Positions 28,401 through 40,400 of a stretch of DNA of 64,000 bases are shown one piece after another. Position numbers and translations under genes: made by a program. The stretch spans positions 554,501 to 618,500 of the forward strand of contig JAIGNY010003296.1 of NCBI GenBank assembly GCA_020152595.1, given 5' to 3'. Below the pieces are notes generated by a model that saw only the letters and a list, made by a program, of their open reading frames with translations, was not told where the DNA came from and did no database searches. This DNA comes from Chiridota heheva (taxonomy: Eukaryota; Echinodermata; Holothuroidea; Apodida; Chiridotidae). Positions within the stretch are counted from its first letter, which is position 1; the number at the start of each line of letters is the position of its first letter.

Positions 28401-31400
28401 CACTCATCATTTAAAGGTTGAAATAGTCTATTGCTCTCTATCATACAAGTAGACATGTTTAACCACTCATCATTTAAAGGTTGAAATAGTCTATTGCTCT
28501 CTATCATACAAGTAGACATGTTTAACCACTCATCATTTAAAGGTTGAAATAGTCTATTGCTCTCTATCATACAAGTAGACATGTTTAACCACTCATCATT
28601 TAAAGGTTGAAATAGTCTATTGCTCTCTATCATACAAGTAGACATGTTTGACCACTCATCATTTAAAGGTTGAAATAGTCTATTGCTCTCTATCATACAA
28701 GTAGACATGTTTGACCACTCATCATTTAAAGGTTGAAATAGTCTATTGCTCTCTATCATACAAGTAGACATGTTTAACCACTCATCATTTAAAGGTTGAA
28801 ATAGTCTATTGCTCTCTATCATACAAGTAGACATGTTTGACCACTCATCATTTAAAGGTTGAAATGGTCTATTGCTCTCTATCATACAAGTAGACATGTT
28901 TGGCCACTCATCATTTAAAGGTTGAAATAGTCTATTGCTCTCTATCATACAAGTAGACATGTTTGACCACTCATCATTTAAAGGTTGAAATAGTCTATTG
29001 CTCTCTATCATACAAGTAGACATGTTTGGCCACTCATCATTTAAAGGTTGAAATAGTCTATTGCTCTCTATCATACAAGTAGACATGTTTGACCACTCAT
29101 CATTTAAAGGTTGAAATAGTCTATTGCTCTCTATCATACAAGTAGACATGTTTGACCACTCATCATTTAAAGGTTGAAATAGTCTATTGCTCTCTATCAT
29201 ACAAGTAGACATGTTTGACCACTCATCATTTAAAGGTTGAAATAGTCTATTGCTCTCTATCATACAAGGTAGACGTGTTTGACCACTCATCATTTAAAGG
29301 TTGAAATAGTCTATTGCTCTCTATCATACAAGTAGACATGTTTGACCACTCATCATTTAAAGGTTGAAATAGTCTATTGCTCTCTATCATACAAGTAGAC
29401 ATGTTTGACCACTCATCATTTAAAGGTTGAAATGGTCTATTGCTCTCTATCATACAAGTAGACATGTTTGGCCACTCATCATTTAAAGGTTGAAATAGTC
29501 TATTGCTCTCTATCATACAAGTAGACATGTTTGACCACTCATCATTTAAAGGTTGAAATAGTCTATTGCTCTCTATCATACAAGTAGACATGTTTGGCCA
29601 CTCATCATTTAAAGGTTGAAATAGTCTATTGCTCTCTATCATACAAGTAGACATGTTTGACCACTCATCATTTAAAGGTTGAAATAGTCTATTGCTCTCT
29701 ATCATACAAGTAGACATGTTTGACCACTCATCATTTAAAGGTTGAAATAGTCTATTGCTCTCTATCATACAAGTAGACATGTTTGACCACTCATCATTTA
29801 AAGGTTGAAATAGTCTATTGCTCTCTATCATACAAGGTAGACGTGTTTGACCACTCATCATTTAAAGGTTGAAATAGTCTATTGCTCTCTATCATACAAG
29901 TAGACATGTTTGACCACTCATCATTTAAAGGTTGAAATAGTCTATTGCTCTCTATCATACAAGTAGACATGTTTGACCACTCATCATATAAAGGTTGAAA
30001 TAGTCTATTGCTCTCTATCATACAAGTAGACATGTTTAACCACTCATCATTTAAAGGTTGAAATGGTCTATTGCTCTCTATCATACAAGTAGACATGTTT
30101 GACCACTCATCATTTAAAGGTTGAAATAGTCTATTGCTCTCTATCATACAAGGTAGACGTGTTTGACCACTCATCATTTAAAGGTTGAAATAGTCTATTG
30201 CTCTCTATCATACAAGTAGACATGTTTGACCACTCATCATTTAAAGGTTGAAATAGTCTATTGCTCTCTATCATACAAGTAGACATGTTTGACCACTCAT
30301 CATTTAAAGGTTGAAATAGTCTATTGCTCTCTATCATACAAGGTAGAAGTGTTTGACCACTCATCATTTAAAGGACAGTTCAGGGGTCAAGCAAGTCCAT
30401 ATAATATGAAAGAGGACTTCAAAATAAACAAAATGGTGAAGATGATGACTGTTAAGGCACATGCCAGAAATAGCACACAAAAGTCACATGACTTATTTCC
30501 AGTGTGGTCCCTAACATGCCAGGGATAGCACATGAAAGTCATGACTTACTTTCAGTGTTGTCCCAATGATGAATTTTGCCAGGATGGAAAGTTGATGAAC
30601 ACAGACTTAACACCTTGCTCTTTGCGAGAAGTGTTCAGATAACCAGGCAGGGGATGGAACTCCTACCATTGGGACAACAGCTTTACGTCCCCTCCAAAGG
30701 ACGGTGAGCAACCATTGGCCACATTTCCCAACAGTCAGATGGGGAGGTGTAATTCAGATAACAGACCTCTGCACTAAATGTCAGCGTATATCGTTTGCAT
30801 ACCTGTGGAAAAATCACTGGTCGGCATTGGACTTACACCTGGGACCTCCAGCATGTAAGTCATATGCTTATCAGCTGACTAAGCTACCTGCCTCCCTTAA
30901 GAAATCGTTTAAATATTTCATTCCAATAAGGAGATTTAAATTAAAGTTTGGTATCATTTGTGTACATGCTGAAAAGTTTTTCTATATAGCTTTTCGTACC
31001 CGACACCGGATTTTTATATAAAATCTGGTATAATGATCCCCAACTCGACTTCCGGTATCACCAGCTTGTTTACACTCATAACAAAGAAGCTCTCTGTTAT
31101 CATTAAGACCTGTATGTAACTTCCAGTGATGAAGACCATACACAGTCACAGTGTTGTGTGGCCACATATTGAAAGTGCACAGAAGCAGAAGTGAGGATAA
31201 TGAACAGAGGATTGGATTGCAGGCTGGAAGTGCACCCATGCACAAGTTTGAGTGAGGGTGATAAGCAGGGGATTGGCTTGCATACTGGTTTAGAAAGCTG
31301 GTGGCTTATGCAGTGTAGTGTGAAATTGACAGTCTGGATGCTTCAGGCAATTTTGACCAATTCGCCTATAGAGAAGAATTTCTTCATGTAGAAACAACTG

Positions 31401-34400
31401 AAATCAGACTAGTTGTGATGTCACAGCCTCAGATTCCTCAAAGTCTTTATGTATTCTATCATATTTATTCCTGCAATTTTGTGGCTTAAAAACGTTTGGA
31501 TATGTCAGGAAAGTAGTAAAATATAATCTTGTTAGGGCACTTATAATTTATCACCTGAAGAAGGTTGAGGGGAAAATAATTCAAATAGTAAAAACGTTAT
31601 ATCAATTTTTTTAACATACATTAACAATTGTTAAGATTTTGAGAATGAGAGTACCAACCTTCAATAGTAGACTTACAACACCAGTTGTTTTTCTACACAG
31701 ATAAGCCAGAACTTTAAACTTGAATATCTCCTTAACGGAATAAGATTCTGTAATACTTTCTTCACTATTTTGCTCCTTTTGAATTCCTCTTTCACATTAG
31801 ATCAACTTGCTTGACCATTGAACTAATCCTTTAAACAAGAGGCAGAACTCACCGTCAACGAGAAGTTCATCCTGAATCTCCTCATCACTCTCAATGTCGT
31901 TCATCTGCAAAAAAGCGCTCAAGCTTGACTCGCTAAACTGGGCCTTTGTCTTCTCTAGGGTGGTGGCCTTGGCTGTAAGCTGCTTCAGAAGGTCAGCGAC
32001 CTTTGCACTTGCTTCTTCGTAAAGAGCCTGGAGTCGTTTGATGTCTTGTTTCTTGGCTTTGGTGTCAGTGTAAGTGCGTGCAAGGCAAGACAATGCCTTC
32101 CTATAAAAGAGACAGATTGACACTGTGATTCCAAAGATCTCAGTCAAAAAGTGAAAGCATTTTTTCATTAAGGCCCTTAAAGTAATTTATTTTCTCAAAA
32201 CTGTAAAAATTCAGAGGATTCACACTTCATTTTTAGCATCCAGCTATTGTCACACTATGTGTGTCATACCTTCTTATCTGAAAAATGATCTTCAGACCAA
32301 TAACCATAGGTCAATAGGTCATTCATCTTGGTAGCTTCACCTGATGGAATCAGATAAATGCAGCCTAAATAAAAATATACATTATATGCTTGGGAGACTT
32401 TGTGCAAAACCCATGAATGATTGAGACATTCTTCATAAGGATGGTTATTTCAAAACAAGATGGAGGATTCATTTTTAAACAGTAAAAAAATTTAAATGGA
32501 AGGCAAATAAGGAGACTCAAAACATGGAGGACAGTAATGGAGAACCTGGAGTGAGACGGAGATTGAAATAATGGTAATCAATAAGAGCTTTTGTTCCTTA
32601 CCTCAGTTGCCCAACTTTTTTGGTGTTTGCTTTGCTTTTGGTAGAGTAGATGTACTCAAAGCAGTCCATGAAACGTCTGAATGTCCTCGGTCCCATGAAT
32701 AGCTCCTGCTTGCCTGGATGCTCAGGGCTGTGATGGTTCAGCTATAAATTCAAGAAATAAACATGATGCAATGCCCTGCTTTTAAAAATCATTCACCTTT
32801 CGTTCTAATTAATGTTTCCTCCGCAAGTACACTTCCCTATGAAAAATCATTCACCTTTCGTCTCTTCATATTATCGCGCTTCATCAAATTGTCTAATTGA
32901 ATGTTTCCTCCGCAAGTACAGTTCCCTATGGAAAATCATTAACCTTTGGTTTGTTAATATTACCACTCTTCGTCAAATTTTCTAATTTAATGTTCCTCCG
33001 CAAGTACAGTTCCCTATAGAAACTCATTCTCCTCTCGTTTGTTCATATTACCGTGCTTCATCAAATTTTTAAATTAATGTTTCCTCCGCAAGTACAGTCC
33101 CCTATAAAAAATCTTTCACCTTTCCCTTCTTAATATTACAGCGCTTACTCAAATTGTCTAATTTAATGTTTCCTCCGCAAGTACAGTTTTCTATGGAAAA
33201 TCATTCACCTCTCGTTTGTTCATATTACCGCGCTTCATCAAATTGTCCAATTTAATGTTTCCTCTGCAAGTACAGTTTCCTATAAAAAAATCATTCAGCT
33301 TTCACTTGTTCATATTACGGCGCTTCGTCAAATTTTCTAATTTAATGTTCCTCCGCTAGTACAGTTCCCTATGGAAACTCATTCACCTCTCATTTGTTCA
33401 TATTACCATGCTTCATCAAATTTTCTAATTAATGTTTCCTCTGCAAGCACAGTTCCCTATGAAAAACTATTCACCTTTCGTTTGTTCATATTACCGTGCT
33501 TCATCAAATTGTCTAATTTAATGTTTCCTCCGCAAGTACAGTTCGCTATGGAAAATCATTCACCTTTTGTTTCTTCATATTACCGTGCTTCATCAAATCT
33601 TTTAAATAAATGTTTCCTCTGCAAGTACAGTTCCCTTTGGAAAATCATTCACCTTTTACTTGTTCATATTACCGCGCTTTATCCAATTTTCTAATTAATG
33701 TTTTCTCCGCAAGTACAGTTCCCTATGGAAAATCATTCACCTCTCCTTTGTTCATATTACCGTGCTTCATCCAATTTCCAAATTAATGTTTCCTCCGCAA
33801 GTACAGTTCCCTATGGAAAATCATTCACCTTTCGTTTGTTCATATTACCGCGCTTCATTAAATTTTCTAATTTAATGTTTCCTCCGCAAGTACAGTTCCC
33901 TATGGAAAATTATCCACCTTTTGTTTCATCATATTACCATGCTTTATCAAATTTTATAATTTAATGTTTCCTCCGCAAGTACACTACCTTATGAAAAATC
34001 ATTCACCTTTCGTTTGTTCATATTACCGCGCTTCATCAAATTTTATAATTCAATGTTTCCTCCGCAAGTACAGTTCCCTATAATAATCATTCACCTTTCG
34101 TTTGTTCATATTACCGAGCTTCATCAAATTTTCTAATCTAATGTTTCCTCCGCAAGTACAGTTCCATTAGAAAATCATTCACCTTCGTTTGTTCATATTA
34201 CTGCGCTTCATCAATTTTCCAATAAACTTTAACTCCTTAGTTCCTATGGAAACTTATCTTCAAAATAAACAATGTTCTTCCGCATCATTACTTTATATGC
34301 AGAGTAAACAACTCCTTTTGGAAGTGTTAAAGAGTACACTTTTAAATTTTACTAAACATGTATAGACCTTTTCAAATCTAAATTAGTAATTACCAGAAAA

Positions 34401-37400
34401 CTAATTTAAATAATGCCACATGGCCAAGATTCACGTGTCCATAATAAACCAATCGTATACTGGGGGAATCTTATTGACCAATATTTCCCTTCAAAACTAC
34501 ACTTGATTAGTTGAGAAACAAAAACAAATTTCCCCCAGCATTTGATTGGTTAAAATACTGACAAAATCACGATTGGCTAAACTTGGTTTGAAAAGGTCAA
34601 AGTATGTGCGAGCCCGAAGTGCGTGACCTCAATATTTCTCCATCTTTGAAAAAAATAAAAACCCATTAAATTTAAGATTTACACTTGTTAATTTAAGAAA
34701 TTAAAAAATATAAAAAATCTATCTATAAAAAATGGCTATATTTTCAATAAATACGCACTTTGGAAATTAATATTTTCAATTGTTTTCTTCCCGAATTTTA
34801 GTTTTAGTCTTTTTTATGCTTTACTGGTACAGCAGATGAAAGTTGCATGTTTATCATTGGTGCACAAACTTCGGGGTATTCCCAATTTTGCCAAAATAAA
34901 AAAAACTTATTTTTCGATGATGAATATCTTGATAAATAAAATATCAATCTTCTGTGAATTTATCATTGATAAAAAGAAAAGAAATGAAAATGTATTTATA
35001 TTGCTGACAACAAAAACATTGATTTTTTAATAAATACAAAATAAGATTTATTTCCTTAGGTGCACATACTTCAGGCCCACCATGCTACTATTATTCTCGG
35101 CAAGATCAACTGTGAAACCATCAATTTAACTTATTGGTTCGCTGAATCACTGACTGTAATTTTATGCTGCTACCGTAAAAGCTGACCATGCACGAAATAC
35201 CCCAGCTCCCCCCTTGAGCTGGGGTATTTCAAGGTAAGGTTATAAAGGGACCTCATAACGTAACGAAAGAAGATAAATCAAAACATGAAACAAATACCTG
35301 AAACTTCATAACTGAAAGAAATCACAGTTTTCTGTGATTGCTTTGAACTTGATTTGATTTCTAATGATTTTTAAAGATTTTAAAGACCTTCTAATGAAGA
35401 TGTCCATAACTGCATGGCTGGATAAAAAAGGTAGAAGTATCCTTTAGTACTACAGATTATCTCTATTTGCATCCATGTTTCATTTGCCAGTTTGTCTACA
35501 CAAGCAAGTTCCAAGTTTTAATCATCTTAAAACATTTTTAACAACACCCTTAGTATTCCATCATTTTAGAGTTGGCACACTTGTTGCGGGTTGATTAACC
35601 CTTACTCTACCAGTACTTTTTTTGAAAATGCGCTCAGAAGCGGAGCCAAAGATGGGACACCCAAAACGGCGATAATATCTCAACGTGGTAGAGTAAAGGT
35701 TAATTGACTACCATTATTCTTTGAAGAGATGCATCAAATTATGATCAGACAATTTAGATTTTTACCATACCCTCAATCAAAATCTGGCCTGAGATTCTCA
35801 TTATTTTTAGAGATTTAATCGTCTACCCAGTAATACATCACAGAGAATGGAGTGATGATTGATGGTTTGTCGCATAATGTCATGTCACAGATTTTCAAAT
35901 TTGTCACATGTCTCAAACGTCGCATAATTTTTGGCGGCTTTTGCACAGAATGTCACATCAGTTTTGCCTTTGTCACATTTGATTGGCGTAGATGCACACA
36001 TCATGACCAGTTGACCGGTGATACTCATGGAAAGGATTATTTGGTTATGTCTGTTTCATGACAAATGGAATCCCCATTAAAATGCAACATCAAGTTACCA
36101 ATGAGTGTGAGTGAAGGTTAAACATGTCACAAATTGTCAGACAATTTTTAATACATCTGTTTATGTCCATTTTGTCACAAAATTTTCAAAATGTCACAAA
36201 CTTTTGGACAATTAATTTTTAAAATATATTTTGTTTATAAAGACTTAACGCCAAGACAGCGAGGGTCAAACTGTGCCTTAGAGGTTAGATCATTCGAGAG
36301 GTAGAAAGAAAATAAATTTTGTCACAAAATGTTACCATGTCACGGACACTCTATTCTCTGACATCACAAATTTAGCACAAAATTACCAAATGAAAATTCT
36401 TCAAAGTTTGATCAGCCACGACTCAAAAATTACAAGAGCTTTTTCCCAATCAAAGATATTTTCTACCCGATATTTAAAACTCTATCTAATAGACAATTTG
36501 ACCTCTACATGTCCACAGTCCTTCAAAGGTATAATGGACATGTAGAAGCAACATTTCCTACAGTGCTTTAAAATCTATTATAAACTAGGCATCATTCTGC
36601 ATATTTTATGCAAATTTTGTGATGCATTACAGGGCAACCTTGCTATATTCCTTTGTAAATCTTTTGTTTTTAATGTCTACCATAATTCTTTACAGTGGCG
36701 CAGCAATCTCTGACCAAGTGTTCCGATGACCCCAATACAACTCTGACTGGAATAGATTATCTCATCATTTTCAGAAACTAAGATTTAGGAACGAAATATT
36801 TCCCATAAAGATTTTAGCTGTCTGCCGGCTCAGTCACACATCATATATTTTGCCTGCATTGAAAGGTTATCAATATTTGATCAGCAATAACTTCTAAATT
36901 CAAAAACTGATCTGCTCAGATTTAAATATTTGATCAGCAATAATCTGCTCAGATTTAAATATTTGATCTAAATTCAAAACTGATCTCTGATTTAAATATT
37001 TTCAGCAATAACTTCTAAATTAAAATATCTGACTACATAACACTTACATCTACCCTCTCTTTAAGGATGATCTTGGTGTAGGGAAGGTTGGGCACCTCAG
37101 CAGGCTGCACTTTCACCATCTCCTTTTTCCCATGAATCTTGAGGGTTGTTATGGTGATCATGTCTTCCGTAGCACCTGCCCACGGAATCTGATTACAGTC
37201 TCTTAAAATGAAGCCATGGATGTCAGCCAGACAGGACACAAGATTCTCTCTGTGATCAAAACAAAATGAAGATTTTACATTTTTGTATTTATTCCCAGGG
37301 GCATCAGAAGGGTTACCAATAACTTCAATCCACCCACCCCAAAATTTCCAGGGTTACAAGCAGAATATTGCACTGTCTAATATATTAACAAACATTGCTG

Positions 37401-40400
37401 CTCCTTTGAAAATATTTAATTTTATTATAAAAAAAACCTTTCATTTGGTTAATTTTTCTTCATTAACAAAACAAATCCCCAGTATTGAGTTTGAACTCCC
37501 AACTGTGCAGAAGGCAGGCAACTGGAAGGTGGTATAGGTGGTAGGGGGAGGGGGAAGGAGGGGGTTGCCCTTCCTGTCACCTTTTCTTGCCCTTCTCAAT
37601 TGAGTACCCTGCATGCTGTTTACATACTATACTACTGGAATATTTGCAAAATAGCAGGGTTTGCATTAGCAGCACCATTGCGAGAATGCGCAATTAGTTC
37701 TCACAATCCCGCATAAAATTAGAGGCAATGTGGGATGGTAGTGCACAGGTAGGAGCTGCTGCGCTTTGACAAGTGTTGAAATCCGCATTAAGCATTCAGT
37801 GATAACATTAGGTCTTGAGTTCAAGATAATAAATTTGAGCAATTAGACATGAAATTTCTTTGTACCAAAGATACCTCAAATAAACTGTAAGCTTCTTTAA
37901 TTTGCATGCGTGTCACACGATATTCTTCGCCAATTGCGTGGTCATTTTCGTAACAACATTGGATCAAAGTTTTTTAAGCAGTCAAAAACGTTACGGGTTT
38001 AGCCTAATCCAGGAACTTCATTTCAATTCTGGAATGTTCTAAGCGATATATGAGGGGGTTATCAAAAAACTATTTACAATTTGGTCATGTTTATGGTCGT
38101 GTGCATTTGAAGGTATGGGAATTTATGTAGCTTGCTGGGAGGGGGATTGGGTGGAGAAGGAGTGTTTATGCGGTAGTTGAATAAGTATTAGGTAACATGG
38201 CATTTAAAAACAGTTTTTTCTTTTGCAAAGATGTTTCTTATTTATTGCAGTAAAAAGCTTGGTATGATAGCACAGCATGTTGCTACATGAAGGTGTCAGG
38301 GGATCTAATATTTGGTATTTCAACATTTTACAGATTTTTTGCGAGACTCAAAGTCAAAGGTCACCTTTAAACGAGCGAAAAATCAATTTAGGATGCTAAA
38401 CGTAAATGCACAGCCCTGATATTTATGCAATTTAAGGAAATAAATATAATTTTGAAGAGTTTTTCCTTTAAGTATACAAAAAAAGTAAAAGGGTATTTTC
38501 ATCTGCATAATAATTTTCATAACTTGTGGAAATTCCATACCAAAATGCTGAAATTCTGTACCCAAATTCTGAAATTCCCTACCAAAATTCTGAAATTCCT
38601 ACCAAAATTCTGAAATTCCCTACCAAAATTCTGAAATTCCTACCAAAATTCTGAAATTCCCTACCAAAATTCTGAAATTCCTACCAAAATTTTTAGAAAG
38701 AAGGAATTTCTCTCCCCAAAATCAGAAGCTAGTGGAAACTCTGCTTCATATTGTTTATGATATGCTCTCAACGTGGGCAATGCAATACCGGACTGTATTG
38801 TTCCTAAATTAATGTTCATTTTTTAACAATTTGGGAGTCCCATGAGGTTTGCCAGCAGTCACGAACAAGGAAGGCGATAGGCAGTTTTATATCAGGGTTT
38901 TCAAAAAAGGAGTAGGGGGGAGGTTGAGGGCAAGCATAGCAGCTCTGCCATTGCTGGGTATGCCGACATGGCTGGGTATTCAGAAGAAAATAATACTTTT
39001 CCTGCAGAGGGGGGGGGGGCAAAAGGATTTTACAGTGGAGGAGGCGGGATGTGGGTTATCCCACTTAAGGTTGAGCAAAGAAGCAAGAACAGACTTGGAG
39101 TCTGAGAAGATGGCAAAGTGGGAATTACTCAATACAGTTGCGGGAGAGTATTATGGCCTTGGCTGAGAGGATGGACGAGAAGTTGGGAAGCAGGCTGAGG
39201 GTAATGCCTGTATTATTAGACTTTTGAGGACTGGGGTTGAAGAATGGTCAATGGAGGTAGCAGGTGGGTCACGGAGAGGGGAGGGAGGGTCAAGGCAGAA
39301 GGTTTCGTCATGATGAAAAAAGTCAATACAATATACTGCACAAAAGAAATTTCTGCACCCACACACTGATTGACGACAAGATGGTGAACAAAATTGTGTC
39401 TATGGGCCAGCTATGGGCTTAGTAAATCCGATTACTGCTACCAAGAATGGTTGGTAAACAGAATTTTGTTTATTTCTTTTGCTAAAACCTTTAAAAATCG
39501 GAAGAAGTGCCATAAATGGATAAAACTTTGCGACAGGCCTAATGAACATCTAAATATCAATACAATGGTCATGCATGATTGTCAATGATTTAAAGTTTGT
39601 TTTTCCACTTAGTTACCACGTTTCTATGGTGGGTGTGGCTTACTTCCTATCTCAGAGACGGCAATTGATTTAGGGAAGAATGTAACTAACGGTAAGTCAA
39701 CAAATATAAAGAATTGCAAAATAATTATAGAATGTTAACATCATGACTATTAGGAAAGACACTGTGCAACCAAAATTCACTTAAAGGATTAGTTCAGATG
39801 TCAAGCAAGTCCATCTTATATGAGAGATGACATGAACAACATGGTGAAAAAATAGTACAAAAATAATTTTAGTAGTTAACAAGTTGAAAATTTTCTTTAA
39901 AATGCACTAACATGTGTTAATAAAGTGAGGATGAGGGCGCCAGCCTTCCATTGCAGACTTACTGCACCAGTCATTTCTACACAGATAAGGTAAATATTTA
40001 AACTTGAATATCCCCTGAACAAAATAAGATATTGAAGTAGTTTCCTCACCATTTTGTTTCTATTAACCCTTACTCTACCATTGCAATATTATTGCCGTTT
40101 TGGGTGCCCCGTCTTTGGCCCTGCCTCCCAGGTGCATTTTCAAAACAAGTGCTGGTAGAGTAAGGGTTAATCCCTCTTTTATATAAGATACAATTGCCTG
40201 ACCACTGAAATGACCCTTTAACTTCATGAAATACACAACCTTAAATTTGTAGTAGGGAAAGAAACGTGAAATGACTGTTTACCTGATGGACAAGTCAAAT
40301 TCTGCAGCAACATTATTCTTCTGCATGAAGTACGTGGCCTCACCCAGCAGAGCCGACGGGGACCAATCACGTATCCAGTTGACCTGCATGCCTGTCAGCA

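Noticed and set aside
26537-29293. 918-codon open frame of 21-residue repeats on the minus strand, same strand as the gene
   Set aside because: The 63-bp unit is a multiple of three and happens to lack stops. Variation among units is mostly amino-acid changing, rare 64-bp units break the frame, and there is no unique coding flank. It is an intronic satellite.
24890-30372. CRISPR-like array
   Set aside because: Repeats are contiguous with no unique spacers, in a eukaryotic intron.
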